Positions 30,581-40,372 of a DNA stretch of 64,000 nucleotides are shown one piece after another. The notes under the pieces were generated by a model, which searched no databases, was not told where the DNA came from, and worked only from the letters and a program-made list of their open reading frames with translations. Position numbers and translations under genes: made by a program. Within the stretch, counting starts at the first letter, position 1; every line of letters begins with the position of its first letter. The DNA is from JBCBCP01 sp039817385 (GTDB taxonomy: Bacteria; Pseudomonadota; Alphaproteobacteria; Rhodobacterales; Rhodobacteraceae): NCBI GenBank assembly GCA_039817385.1, contig JBCBVY010000001.1, positions 124,001 through 188,000 of the forward strand, read 5' to 3'.

Positions 30581-33226
30581 TTATCCTCCGATCACGGTTT
30601 TGGCGGCGGCAATGGCAGCGTCCGCGCGTCCGGCATCTTTGGCGCCGCCCTGGGCCATGTCGGCACGGCCCCCGCCGCCTTTGCCGCCCAGTTCCGCGAC
30701 CGCGGCTTTCACGATATCTACCGCGCTGAGTGCGCCCGTCTTGTCCTTGGTCACGCCCGCGGCCACAGCGACCTTGCCGGCATCCTCCGCGATCAGCAGC
30801 ACCGCGCCCGAGCCGAGCCGATCCTTGTGCGCGTCGATCAGCGGCGGCAGGTCCTTGCCACTGACGCCACTGAGAACCTGTGCGATGAAGGCTGTCCCAG
30901 CCACATCCTCTTGCGCAGGGCCATCACTGCTGCCCCCGCCCATCGCAAGCGCGCGCTTGAGCTGGGCCACCTCACCCGTCAGCGCCTTGCGCTCGTCCAG
31001 CAGCGCTTTGATCCGCGCGGGCACATCCGCCGCCTGCGCTTTTAGCTCCAGCGCCGCTTCTGCCAGCAGGTGATCCTGTCCGCGCAAGTAGTCCATTGCC
31101 GCCTGCCCGGTCAGCGCTTCGATCCGGCGCACCCCGGCAGAGGACGCGGCATCGCCCAGCGTCACGAAGGCGCCGATATCCCCGGTGCGCGCCACATGGG
31201 TGCCGCCGCACAGCTCAATCGAATAGGTCTGCCCGTCCGTGCCCTTGCCCGTGCCCGCTTTGCCCATCGACACGACGCGGACCTCGTCGCCGTATTTCTC
31301 GCCAAAGAGCGCCTGCGCCCCAATCGCCCGCGCATCATCCGGGGTCATGATCCGCGTCTCGACCGCGGCGTTCTGGCGGATGTAGGCGTTCACCTCCGCC
31401 TCGACCCGGCTCAGCTCTTCCAGGCTCAACGCCTTGCCGTGGCTGAAGTCAAAGCGCAGACGATCCGGCGCGTTGAGCGAGCCGCGCTGCGCCACGTGTT
31501 CCCCGAGCGCCTCGCGCAGGGCTTCGTGCAGCAGATGCGTCGCGGAGTGGTTGGCGCGGATCGCCGTGCGGCGCGCGTGATCGACTTCAAGAACAGCCGC
31601 TTGCCCTTTGGAAACACTGCCTTCTTCGACCTCAGAGATGTGGATGAACACGCCCGCCGCCTTGCGGGTGTCCGTCACGCGCGCGCGGCCCGTTTCCGTC
31701 TGGATGAGCCCCGTGTCGCCAACCTGCCCGCCGCTTTCGGCGTAGAATGGCGTCTGGTTCAAGGCGATCTGAACGGTGCCCGAGGCGTTCTCCACCTCGG
31801 CCCCATCGACGACCAAGGCAACGATCTGCCCCTCTGCTGTCTCCGTGTCATAGCCAAGGAAATCCGTGGTGCCCGCGGCTTCGGCCACATCAAACCAGAC
31901 CGCGCCATCGGCCGCATCGCCCGAGCCCGACCACGCGGCGCGCGCACGCGCTTTTTGCGCGGCCATCGCGGCGTCAAAGCCTTCGGTGTCAACCGCGCGG
32001 CCCTTTTCACGCAGCGCGTCCTGCGTCAGGTCCAGCGGGAAGCCATAGGTGTCATAAAGCTTGAACGCCGCATCCCCGGGCAGCGCCGCGCCTTCGTCGA
32101 GGCCAGCGATCTCGTCATCGAGCAGCTTCAGCCCCCGGTCCAGCGTCGCCTTAAAGCGGGTTTCTTCCGCCTCCAGCGTCTCGGTGATCAGCGCCTGTGC
32201 CTGCCCCAGCTCCGGATAGGCCGCGCCCATATGGCGCACCAGCGCGGGCACCAGCCGGTGCATCACCGGGTCCTTCGCGCCCAGCAGATGCGCATGGCGC
32301 ATCGCACGGCGCATGATCCGGCGCAGCACATAGCCCCGCCCGTCATTGGACGGCATCACCCCGTCCGCAATCAGGAATGAGGTCGAGCGCAAGTGGTCTG
32401 CGATCACCCGGTGGTGCGTGTTGCCGGGGCCGTCCGGGTCGGACGAGGTCGCATCCGCCGACGCCTCAATCAGGCTGCGCATCAGGTCGGTGTCGTAATT
32501 GTCGTGCTTGCCCTGCAAGAGCGCACCAATCCGCTCCAGCCCCATGCCGGTGTCGATCGACTGCATGTCGAGCGGGCGCATCGTGCCGTCTTCGAACTGT
32601 TCGTTCTGCATAAACACGACATTCCAGATCTCGATAAACCGGTCGCCATCTTCTTCGGCAGAGCCCGGAGGGCCGCCCCAGATATGCTCCCCATGATCAT
32701 AGAAAATTTCAGTACACGGACCGCACGGGCCCGTCGGCCCCATCTGCCAGAAATTGTCTGAGGTCGCGATGCGGATGATCCGGTTTTCGGGCACGCCGAC
32801 CTTGCGCCAGATCTCAAACGCCTCGTCATCGGTGTGGTAAACGGTGGTGTAAAGCCGGTCTGCGGGGATGTCGAAGTCCCGCGTGATCAGCTCCCAGGCA
32901 AAGGTGATCGCTTCGGTCTTGAAATAATCGCCAAAGCTGAAATTCCCCAGCATCTCAAAAAAGGTGTGGTGCCGCGCGGTGTAGCCGACATTGTCCAGAT
33001 CGTTGTGCTTGCCACCCGCGCGCACGCATTTTTGCGACGTGGTGGCCCGCTTGTAGTCCCGCGTTTCAAGCCCGGTGAAGAGGTTCTTGAACTGCACCAT
33101 GCCGGAGTTCACGAACATCAGCGTCGGGTCATTGCGCGGCACGAGGGGGCTGGAGCTGACAACCTCGTGGCCCTGCTTTGCAAAATAATCAAGAAAGGTG
33201 GAGCGGATATCGTTCAGCGTCGGCAT
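30581..33226 (-). CDS. alaS: Alanyl-tRNA synthetase
   Basis: Charges tRNA-Ala. The 881-residue protein has the class II catalytic domain (TLNDIRSTFLDYFAKQGHEVV, FFEMLGNFSFGDYFK), the tRNA-recognition region, the editing domain with HSATHLLHEAL and the zinc-type CGGTHVARTGDIG, and the C-terminal oligomerisation domain ending in a glycine-rich GGGRADMAQGGAKD. ATG at 33226 is chosen because upstream in-frame sequence has no family similarity. Followed by the DUF1330 gene after 1 base. Confidence 0.97.
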   Translation of the reverse strand: MPTLNDIRSTFLDYFAKQGHEVVSSSPLVPRNDPTLMFVNSGMVQFKNLFTGLETRDYKRATTSQKCVRAGGKHNDLDNVGYTARHHTFFEMLGNFSFGDYFKTEAITFAWELITRDFDIPADRLYTTVYHTDDEAFEIWRKVGVPENRIIRIATSDNFWQMGPTGPCGPCTEIFYDHGEHIWGGPPGSAEEDGDRFIEIWNVVFMQNEQFEDGTMRPLDMQSIDTGMGLERIGALLQGKHDNYDTDLMRSLIEASADATSSDPDGPGNTHHRVIADHLRSTSFLIADGVMPSNDGRGYVLRRIMRRAMRHAHLLGAKDPVMHRLVPALVRHMGAAYPELGQAQALITETLEAEETRFKATLDRGLKLLDDEIAGLDEGAALPGDAAFKLYDTYGFPLDLTQDALREKGRAVDTEGFDAAMAAQKARARAAWSGSGDAADGAVWFDVAEAAGTTDFLGYDTETAEGQIVALVVDGAEVENASGTVQIALNQTPFYAESGGQVGDTGLIQTETGRARVTDTRKAAGVFIHISEVEEGSVSKGQAAVLEVDHARRTAIRANHSATHLLHEALREALGEHVAQRGSLNAPDRLRFDFSHGKALSLEELSRVEAEVNAYIRQNAAVETRIMTPDDARAIGAQALFGEKYGDEVRVVSMGKAGTGKGTDGQTYSIELCGGTHVARTGDIGAFVTLGDAASSAGVRRIEALTGQAAMDYLRGQDHLLAEAALELKAQAADVPARIKALLDERKALTGEVAQLKRALAMGGGSSDGPAQEDVAGTAFIAQVLSGVSGKDLPPLIDAHKDRLGSGAVLLIAEDAGKVAVAAGVTKDKTGALSAVDIVKAAVAELGGKGGGGRADMAQGGAKDAGRADAAIAAAKTVIGG

Positions 33227-33285
33227 CGGTCTGGTCCCATCGGTTTGCATGGGACATAGCCGTGCGCTCGGGACGGGGCAACGAG

Positions 33286-33313
33286 AAAGGGCCGCACCGT
33301 CGCACGACCCTTT
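33286..33313 (-). terminator. Probable terminator of recA
   Basis: On the minus strand, AAAGGGTCGTGC pairs with GTGCGGCCCTTT around a GACG loop (three G-T pairs), followed by a T-rich CTCGTT, about 70 bases after the recA stop. Confidence 0.6.
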
Positions 33314-33383
33314 CCCGAGTATTGTCCGCCCCGCGCCCGAGGTGCCGGAGACGTTTTGCGCCGAGTCCCCTGTGCGCGACCGG

Positions 33384-34463
33384 TTACGCCTCGAGGATGT
33401 CGTCGTCGTCCTTATGTTCCTCGGGCGGCATGTCGAAATCCAGCCCGTGCGCGGCGCGGATCTTGTCCTCGATCTCCAGCGCGATGCGGGTGTTCTCCCG
33501 CAGGAACTGTTTGGCGTTTTCACGGCCCTGCCCGATCCGCTCGTCCCCGTAGGAGAACCACGCGCCGGACTTGTCCACGACGCCGGCCTTCACGCCAAGG
33601 TCCAGCAGCTCGCCCATCTTGGAGATGCCTTCGCCATACATGATGTCGAATTCCACCTGCTTGAAGGGCGGCGCGACCTTGTTCTTTACAACCTTCACGC
33701 GGGTGGCGTTGCCCACCACCTCGTCGCGGTCCTTGATCGAGCCGATGCGGCGGATGTCGAGGCGGACAGAGGAGTAGAATTTTAGCGCATTGCCGCCCGT
33801 TGTCGTCTCTGGCGAGCCGAACATGACGCCGATCTTCATGCGGATCTGGTTGATGAAGATCACCATGCAATTGGAACGGCTGATTGAGCCGGTTAGCTTG
33901 CGCATCGCCTGACTCATCAGGCGGGCCTGAAGGCCCGGGGCGTTGTCGCCCATGTCGCCTTCCAGTTCCTTTTGCGGGGTCAAGGCTGCAACGGAATCGA
34001 CGATGACCATGTTCACCGCACCCGAGCGCACCAAGGTGTCGGTGATCTCAAGCGCCTGCTCGCCTGTATCGGGCTGCGAAATCAGCAGCTCGTCCAGGTT
34101 CACGCCCAGCTTTTTGGCATATTGCGGGTCCAGTGCGTGTTCTGCGTCCACAAAAGCGCAAACGCCGCCCTGTTTTTGTTGTTCGGCCACGCAATGAAGG
34201 GTCAGCGTGGTCTTGCCCGAGCTTTCGGGCCCGTAAATCTCGACGATGCGCCCCATCGGCAAACCGCCAATTCCGAGCGCAATATCAAGGCCAAGGCTGC
34301 CGGTGGAGCTGGCCGTGATGTCCTGGATCGCGTTTTCGTCACCCAGCTTCATGATAGAGCCCTTGCCGAACTGCCGTTCGATCTGGGCGAGGGCGCTGTC
34401 CAGCGCCTTTTGCTTGTCCGCGTTTTTCTTGCTGTTCATGCTCAGGAGATCTGCCGTTGCCAT
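33384..34463 (-). CDS. recA: Recombinase RecA
   Basis: DNA strand-exchange ATPase and LexA coprotease, 359 residues. Walker A GPESSGKTTL, Walker B-like MVIVDSVAALTP, DNA-binding loop 2 region GGNALKFYSSVRLDIRR, and an acidic C-tail (EEHKDDDDILEA). An N-terminal extension MATADLLSMNSKKN precedes the usual start; ATG at 34440 is an alternative. Controlled by the alphaproteobacterial SOS box at 34529-34543. Confidence 0.98.
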   Translation of the reverse strand: MATADLLSMNSKKNADKQKALDSALAQIERQFGKGSIMKLGDENAIQDITASSTGSLGLDIALGIGGLPMGRIVEIYGPESSGKTTLTLHCVAEQQKQGGVCAFVDAEHALDPQYAKKLGVNLDELLISQPDTGEQALEITDTLVRSGAVNMVIVDSVAALTPQKELEGDMGDNAPGLQARLMSQAMRKLTGSISRSNCMVIFINQIRMKIGVMFGSPETTTGGNALKFYSSVRLDIRRIGSIKDRDEVVGNATRVKVVKNKVAPPFKQVEFDIMYGEGISKMGELLDLGVKAGVVDKSGAWFSYGDERIGQGRENAKQFLRENTRIALEIEDKIRAAHGLDFDMPPEEHKDDDDILEA

Positions 34464-34528
34464 TCGCGTTTTGTCCTTTGTGTCATACCCCTAAAGGGGC
34501 GGCAATCGTTGCCGTGGTCTGCGCCGAT

Positions 34529-34543
34529 GTTCACCTCATGTTC
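34529..34543. promoter_or_regulatory. LexA (SOS) box upstream of recA
   Basis: GTTC-ACCTCAT-GTTC, an exact match to the alphaproteobacterial LexA motif GTTC-N7-GTTC, 66 bases upstream of the recA start. It is also 110 bases upstream of the divergent sulfotransferase-like gene. Confidence 0.9.
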
Positions 34544-34652
34544 TTTGTGAGGCCAAAAGGAGAACATTTCAATCGAATTTTTCCTTTCTCACTGTGACGC
34601 GAGTTGGTTAATGAGGTGTTACTAGGGACGGAAAATCTGGAGCGGGCGGGAA

Positions 34653-35249
34653 ATGCTGATCTTTTTCAAAGCGCGCCTCGCCTTTCTTTCGGTGCCAAAG
34701 ACCGGCACCACGGCCTATGAAACGGCGCTGCGGCCGCATGCGGACATGGTCATTTCCGAACCGCCCCTGCTGAAACATGCCCCGGTCTACCGCTACAACC
34801 GCTTTGTGCGCCCGATGTTCCTGAAAGTCTGCGATGTGGAGCTGGAGCTGATGGCGGTGATGCGCGAGCCGGTCTCCTGGCTTGGGTCGTGGTGGCGGTA
34901 TCGCCAGCGGGCCTTCATGGACGGCAAGCCGAACTCCACCAAAGGTATCAGCTTTGACGATTTTGTCCTCGCTTACATGAAGGGCAAGCGGCCCGGGTTT
35001 GCGGAGGTTGGCAGCCAGTACCGGTTTCTTGAGGCGCAACCAAACGGGACGGCCGTCACGCATCTTTTCCGCTATGAAGATCAGCCGCGGTTGAAGGGCT
35101 TTTTGACCGAGCGTTTGGGGCTGGAGTTCGAGACCGCCCGCGAAAACGTGTCCCCGGCACGTGACGAAGTGCTGAGCGCGGATGTGGAGACGCGGTTTCG
35201 CCGGAAATTCGCCGAAGAGTTCGCGCTCTACGCCTCCATCCCGCGCTAG
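34653..35249 (+). CDS. Sulfotransferase-like protein
   Basis: Soluble 198-residue protein with the PAPS-binding loop SVPKTGTTAYE near residues 13-23 and a PREPVSW-type segment (MREPVSWLGSWWRYRQRAF) that matches the second phosphosulfate-binding region. This places it in the sulfotransferase superfamily; acceptor unknown, perhaps a cell-surface glycan. Shorter than typical members (about 250-300). Its TAG stop overlaps the convergent cckA stop by 2 bases. It shares its upstream region, including the SOS box, with recA. Confidence 0.75.
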   Translation: MLIFFKARLAFLSVPKTGTTAYETALRPHADMVISEPPLLKHAPVYRYNRFVRPMFLKVCDVELELMAVMREPVSWLGSWWRYRQRAFMDGKPNSTKGISFDDFVLAYMKGKRPGFAEVGSQYRFLEAQPNGTAVTHLFRYEDQPRLKGFLTERLGLEFETARENVSPARDEVLSADVETRFRRKFAEEFALYASIPR

Positions 35250-37549
35250 TGCAACTGGCGGTGCACCATCTCCGTCAGCTCGTTCAGCGAAAACGGTTTG
35301 GGCAAAAAGACCGAGTTGGGGATGTTGGAATGCGCCTCGGTGAGCCGGTCTTCGGCATAGCCTGACACAAAGACCACCCGCACGTCCGGGCGCGCTTCGA
35401 GCGCTTCGCGCACCCATGTTGGGCCGTCTTTGCCAGGCATGACCACGTCAGTCACGAACAGGTCCACGTTCAGCTCCAAATCCTCCAGCGTGCGCAGGGC
35501 CGTCTCCGCGCAGTCGGCCTCGAGCACGGTGTAGCCCCGCAGGCGCAGCGCGCGGCTGGCAAAGGCGCGCACCGGGGCCTCGTCCTCGACCAGCAGGATG
35601 ACGCCATCGCCGCGCTTGGCCGCGCTGACCTGCGGCGCGGCGGCGGCACTGGGCGCCTCGCGCATTTGCGCGTCGATCACCGGGAAGAGAAGCGTAAATG
35701 TCGTCCCCTCCCCCACAGTGCTGTCAACAAAGATAAAACCGCCCGTCTGCTTGATGATGCCATAGGCTGTGGACAGGCCAAGGCCCGTCCCCTCGCCCGT
35801 GCGCTTGGTGGTGTAGAACGGCTCGAACACCTTTTGCAGCTTGTCCTGGGGGATGCCGCAGCCCCGGTCGATCACCTGGACGCTGACATAGTTGCCCGCC
35901 GGGACGGTGACACGGTCGCGCTTCATCGGCACCTTGAGTTCAAGGCACTCGGTCTCGATCCGGATCTCGCCCCCGTCGGGCATCGCATCGCGCGCATTGA
36001 CCACAAGGTTCATCAGCACCTGCTCGAGCTGCCGCTTGTCCGCGCGGATCGATTGCAGCACCGGATCGTGGCTGAGCGTGAGGGTCACCTTTTCACCGAC
36101 GAGCCGGTTCAAAAGGTGCGTCAGGTCCGAAAGCGTGTCGCGCATATCGATCACTTCGGGCCGCAGCGTCTGTTTGCGGGAGAACGCCAGCAACTGGCCG
36201 ACAAGCGCCGCGGCGCGGTTGGCGTTTTGGTTGATCTGCACGAGGTCCGAATAGTCAGAATCGCCCGGATCGTGACGCAGCAAAAGCAGGTCGCAGTGGC
36301 CCGAGATCGCCGTCAGCAAGTTGTTGAAATCATGCGCAACACCGCCCGCAAGCTGGCCAATCGCTTGCATCTTCTGGCTTTGCACAAACTGCGCCTCAAG
36401 GGTCTTGAGCTCGGTCGCGTCGGTCAGGACTGCGATCACGGACGCGCCGTCTGCGTCGCTGACCTTGTTGAGCGAGACCTGGACAAAAACCTCTTTGTCG
36501 GCGCGTTTCAGTCGGAGAAACTCGGTCGATTGCACCGCCCGGTCCTCAAGTGTTTCGGTCAGCCAGTTGGCAATCGGGCGGCCGAGACCTTCCATAAGCG
36601 CGCCAAGCTCCACATCCTCGCCCAGACGCGCCCCAAGCAGCGTTTCCGCTGCCCGGTTGTGCCCGATGATCCGGGTGTTGGGGGCAAGACGCAGCATCGG
36701 GACCGGGACATCCTCAAAGGACTGCCACGACTTGGGAGAGCACGTGTCACCGGGGGCCGGCAGCAGGTAAAGTGCGCGCCGCCCCGCGCTCATCTCGACC
36801 TCTACAACATGTACGGGCTGCGTGCCGGTCTGGGTGGACAGCTCCGCAATTGCGCCGGACCGCGGCGCACCTGCGGCAAACAGACGGTCGAGGCTTTTGG
36901 CGCGGGTCCCGATAAGCGCGCGGGCGGATTCATTCATGAACAAGATCGCGCCAGACCGCCCAAGGGTCAGCATGGGAAGGCCCGCCCCGTCCTGCGCGCG
37001 CACGCCCGGGCGATCCGGCAGGGTGTCGATGCGCCAGACATAGCCCTCATCGCCCACCTTGTGCACCGCCAGACGCACCGTCTCGCGCCGGGTCACAACA
37101 TCCTCGCGGGCGGCGCCGGACAAATCGGCCTGCCCGCGCAGACGTAGGATGACCCCGCCCGGGTTGGCAAAGGTGCCCTTTAACGCTTCGGTCAGCGTCA
37201 TGCCTGCCTGCGCGCCAAGCGCCTCACGTGCTGCGGCGTTGAGGGTCCCCACCTCCCCGTCCACATCGGTCACAAGACTGGGCGCGCCATCATGTTCGAT
37301 GAAGGTCGCCACAGTGTCCAGCGCCGCCTTGCGCGCGCGCGCCCGCACCGAAGCGAGGCGCCAAAGACCAGCCGGGAGGCCCACAAGGCTCAGACCAGCG
37401 GCCAATAGGCTGAGTTGCACCAGCGGCGACGGGGCCAGAAATGCCAGACCGCACAGCAAGACGCCCAGACCAGCAAAGCCGCATAGGGACACGCGGCGGC
37501 TGCGCACCAAGCGCTCAATCCGTCCTGTGCTGAGTGCGGCGGTGTTCAA
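35246..37549 (-). CDS. cckA: Hybrid sensor histidine kinase CckA
   Basis: Top kinase of the CckA-ChpT-CtrA phosphorelay, which in Rhodobacterales controls motility and gene-transfer agent functions. The 767-residue protein has two N-terminal membrane segments (about 22-67), PAS-like domains (about 80-385), an HisKA helix with phosphoacceptor His406 in LAGGVAHDFNNLLTAI, an HATPase domain (NLVVNARDAM, GCGIPQDKLQKVFEPF, GTGLGLSTAYG) and a C-terminal receiver with Asp701 (FVTDVVMPGKDG) and Lys751. Convergent with the sulfotransferase-like gene. Confidence 0.92.
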   Translation of the reverse strand: MNTAALSTGRIERLVRSRRVSLCGFAGLGVLLCGLAFLAPSPLVQLSLLAAGLSLVGLPAGLWRLASVRARARKAALDTVATFIEHDGAPSLVTDVDGEVGTLNAAAREALGAQAGMTLTEALKGTFANPGGVILRLRGQADLSGAAREDVVTRRETVRLAVHKVGDEGYVWRIDTLPDRPGVRAQDGAGLPMLTLGRSGAILFMNESARALIGTRAKSLDRLFAAGAPRSGAIAELSTQTGTQPVHVVEVEMSAGRRALYLLPAPGDTCSPKSWQSFEDVPVPMLRLAPNTRIIGHNRAAETLLGARLGEDVELGALMEGLGRPIANWLTETLEDRAVQSTEFLRLKRADKEVFVQVSLNKVSDADGASVIAVLTDATELKTLEAQFVQSQKMQAIGQLAGGVAHDFNNLLTAISGHCDLLLLRHDPGDSDYSDLVQINQNANRAAALVGQLLAFSRKQTLRPEVIDMRDTLSDLTHLLNRLVGEKVTLTLSHDPVLQSIRADKRQLEQVLMNLVVNARDAMPDGGEIRIETECLELKVPMKRDRVTVPAGNYVSVQVIDRGCGIPQDKLQKVFEPFYTTKRTGEGTGLGLSTAYGIIKQTGGFIFVDSTVGEGTTFTLLFPVIDAQMREAPSAAAAPQVSAAKRGDGVILLVEDEAPVRAFASRALRLRGYTVLEADCAETALRTLEDLELNVDLFVTDVVMPGKDGPTWVREALEARPDVRVVFVSGYAEDRLTEAHSNIPNSVFLPKPFSLNELTEMVHRQLH

Positions 37550-37654
37550 ATTCGCTCCTTGGGTGCGCGATTCGGCTCCACCTATGTCGCGCCAAAAGGG
37601 TTAACCGCAGCTTAAGGGCGGCGTGTCTTTGCCGCCTGCGGCCCGCAGATCGCC

Positions 37655-38812
37655 TTAGGGTTGTGTAGCACCCGGTGTATCGCGCATCAACCGTGCCGCG
37701 AAAAACCCGTCACCCAGCGCATCGAGCGGCCAGCGCTGCATCTCCGCCACGCACCACCCCGGATGACGCGCGAGGAAGGCCGCGACGCGGTCCTCGTTCT
37801 CGGCCCTCAGCACAGAGCAGGTCGCAAAAACGAGCGCACCGCCCGGGGCCACGTGGCGCAGGGCACTGTCCAGCACGCTGTCTTGCAGGGCTTGCAATTC
37901 GGTCAGGCGCTCAGCTGTCAGCGCCCATTTGCCCTGGGGCGCGCGGCGCCACGCGCCCGAACCCGAACAGGGCGCATCGCACAGGACAAGGTCGAACTGG
38001 CCCTCTGGCCCCGTGTCAATCGCGATCTGAACCCCAGCGCGCGCGGCGCGTTCGGGGATGTCGGCCATGCGCGCGGCGCTGATGTCATGGGCCGTCACCT
38101 GCCAGCCAGCGTCCGCGAGCGCCAAAGCTTTGCCGCCGCCCCCCGCGCAGTAATCAAGCGCGGTGCCAGCGCCGGAAATCCACGCGACCACCGCCTGACT
38201 GGACGCGTCCTGAAGCTCGACCAGGCCCTCCGCCCAGGCCCGCGCCTGCCGCAGCTTGCGCGCGCCGTCCGTGAGTGTCAGCGCGGCGCGGGCGCGGGGG
38301 TTGGGCGCCGCCGTGATGCCGTCCGCGACCAGCGATACTTGCACAGCCGCCACATCGCCCCGGACCCGCAGCGTGATCGGCGCGCGCGCCATCGCTTGGT
38401 GCGCGGCGGCATCGGCGTCCGCACCGAGGCTGCCTGACCAGAGCGGCACCAACCAGTCGGGCAGGTTCCATGCCGCCCCGCCCGCCTCCGGATTGCGCCC
38501 CGCGGACCGTTCGGCATAGCTTAGCGGCGCAGGCGCGTGCCCTTCTCCGGTAAAGAGCGTCTCCACGTCTTGCCCCAGTGCCCTGAGCCGTCCAATCATC
38601 CGGCCCCGGCCTGTCTCGGCCCCGCCAAGGGCCGCATCGCTGCGCCAGTTCCGCAACACGTCAAAGACATGATCCCGCACCGCCGCACGATCCTTTGACC
38701 CGGCAAAGCGGCTGGCCCGCGCCCACCGAGACAATGCCTGCTCGGGCGCCTGCCCGTCGCCAATGGCATCGAGAACGGCAATAGCTGCGGCAATCCGAGC
38801 GGCAGGTGTCAT
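37655..38812 (-). CDS. rsmB: 16S rRNA m5C methyltransferase, RsmB/NOP2 family
   Basis: SAM-dependent RNA cytosine-C5 methyltransferase of 385 residues. N-terminal NusB-like helical domain (1-130) and catalytic domain with LDYCAGGGGKALAL (motif I), DAPCSGSGAWRRAPQGKW (the PC catalytic motif) and FATCSVLRAEN (the TCS motif with the second Cys). It lies 7 bases after guaB and is probably cotranscribed. RsmB is the likeliest member given the NusB-like domain. Confidence 0.85.
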   Translation of the reverse strand: MTPAARIAAAIAVLDAIGDGQAPEQALSRWARASRFAGSKDRAAVRDHVFDVLRNWRSDAALGGAETGRGRMIGRLRALGQDVETLFTGEGHAPAPLSYAERSAGRNPEAGGAAWNLPDWLVPLWSGSLGADADAAAHQAMARAPITLRVRGDVAAVQVSLVADGITAAPNPRARAALTLTDGARKLRQARAWAEGLVELQDASSQAVVAWISGAGTALDYCAGGGGKALALADAGWQVTAHDISAARMADIPERAARAGVQIAIDTGPEGQFDLVLCDAPCSGSGAWRRAPQGKWALTAERLTELQALQDSVLDSALRHVAPGGALVFATCSVLRAENEDRVAAFLARHPGWCVAEMQRWPLDALGDGFFAARLMRDTPGATQP

Positions 38813-38819
38813 AGGCCCG

Positions 38820-40268
38820 CTACATCACCCGATAATTGGGCGACTCGCGGGTGATCTGCACGTCATGGACATGGCTTTCCTTCAGCCCCGCGCCGGTGAT
38901 CTTCACGAATTGGCAGCGCGTGCGCATCTCTTCGATCGTCGCGTTGCCGGTGTAGCCCATCGCGGCGCGCAAGCCGCCGACCAGCTGGTGGATGACCGTG
39001 CCCGCGGAGCCTTTATAAGGCACCTGCCCTTCGATCCCTTCGGGCACCAGCTTGTCACTGGCTGCGTCCTTCTGGAAATAGCGATCCGCCGAGCCGCGCG
39101 CCATCGCGCCGATCGATCCCATGCCACGATAGGCTTTGAAGCTGCGGCCCTGGTAGAGGATCACCTCGCCCGGGCTCTCATCCGTGCCGGCGATCATGCT
39201 GCCCACCATCGCGCAGGAGGCCCCCGCGGCGATGGCTTTGGCGAAATCACCAGAGAACTTGATGCCCCCGTCCGCAATGACCGGCACGTTGCCCGCCTGC
39301 GCCGCGCAATCCATGATGGCGGTGAGCTGGGGCACGCCGACGCCCGCGACCATCCGCGTGGTGCAGATCGAGCCAGGGCCGATCCCGACCTTGATCGCAT
39401 CCGCGCCCGCGTCGATCAGCGCGCGCGTCGCCTCCGCCGTGGCGACATTGCCCGCGATGACCTGCACCTGGTTCGACAGGCGCTTGACCCGCTCGACCGC
39501 CTGCAAGACGCCCGCCGAATGACCATGCGCGGTGTCGATCACGATGATGTCGCATTCTGCATCCACCAGCGCCTCTGACCGCTCGAACCCGGCGTCCCCG
39601 ACGCCCGTCGCCGCCGCCACACGCAAGCGGCCCAGATCATCCTTGCAAGCGGTGGGGTTGAGCACGGATTGCTCAGTGTCCTTGAGCGTGAGCAGCCCCG
39701 TCAGCTTGCCCGCGTTATCGGTGACCAGCAGTTTCTCGATCCGCCGGGCGCGCATCAGGCTGATCGCCTCTTCGCGGTCCGCAGGCTCCTTGAGCACGGC
39801 CAGATCATGCGCCGTCATCATCGCGTGCACCGGCGTCTCGTCCCGCTGGGCAAAGCGCATGTCGCGGTTGGTCACGATACCCAGCACGCGCCCGGTCTCA
39901 TCGACGACGGGAAAGCCGCTGAAGCCATATCGTTCGGTCAGCGCCTTCGCATCGGCGAGCGTCTGATCGGCGCGCAGGGTGATCGGGTTGTATACGATCC
40001 CGCTTTCGAACCGCTTCACCCGGCGGATCTCACGGGCCTGCTCTTCGACGCTGAGGTTCTTGTGCACCACGCCCATGCCGCCCGCCTGCGCCATTGTGAT
40101 GGCCATGCGCCCCTCGGTCACCGTATCCATAGCGGAACTCAGCAGCGGGATGTTCAGCGCGATCTCGCGCGTGACCTGGGTGCGGGTGTCGGCCGAAGCG
40201 GGCAGCACTTCGGAGGCGCCGGGCACCAGCAGGACATCGTCAAATGTGAGGGCCTCGCGAATCTCCAT
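38820..40268 (-). CDS. guaB: IMP dehydrogenase
   Basis: Oxidises IMP to XMP, the committed step of GMP synthesis. The 482-residue protein has the TIM barrel with two CBS domains inserted at about 95-215, the catalytic loop GIGPGSICTTRMV with the nucleophilic Cys, the IMP-binding VIADGGIKFSGD and the flap KAYRGMGSIGAM. ATG at 40268 gives the usual N-terminus (MEIREALTFDDVLLVPG) after AAGGAGAG. Upstream of rsmB with a 7-base gap. Confidence 0.97.
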   Translation of the reverse strand: MEIREALTFDDVLLVPGASEVLPASADTRTQVTREIALNIPLLSSAMDTVTEGRMAITMAQAGGMGVVHKNLSVEEQAREIRRVKRFESGIVYNPITLRADQTLADAKALTERYGFSGFPVVDETGRVLGIVTNRDMRFAQRDETPVHAMMTAHDLAVLKEPADREEAISLMRARRIEKLLVTDNAGKLTGLLTLKDTEQSVLNPTACKDDLGRLRVAAATGVGDAGFERSEALVDAECDIIVIDTAHGHSAGVLQAVERVKRLSNQVQVIAGNVATAEATRALIDAGADAIKVGIGPGSICTTRMVAGVGVPQLTAIMDCAAQAGNVPVIADGGIKFSGDFAKAIAAGASCAMVGSMIAGTDESPGEVILYQGRSFKAYRGMGSIGAMARGSADRYFQKDAASDKLVPEGIEGQVPYKGSAGTVIHQLVGGLRAAMGYTGNATIEEMRTRCQFVKITGAGLKESHVHDVQITRESPNYRVM

Positions 40269-40372
40269 CAGTCTCTCCTTGGGAGGGCATCGGTTGGCAC
40301 GTCCCTTTCGCACGCAACGTCAGGGATGGAAAGGGGGCGCCGCGATGTATCGTGCAGGCCAGGAGGAACCCC

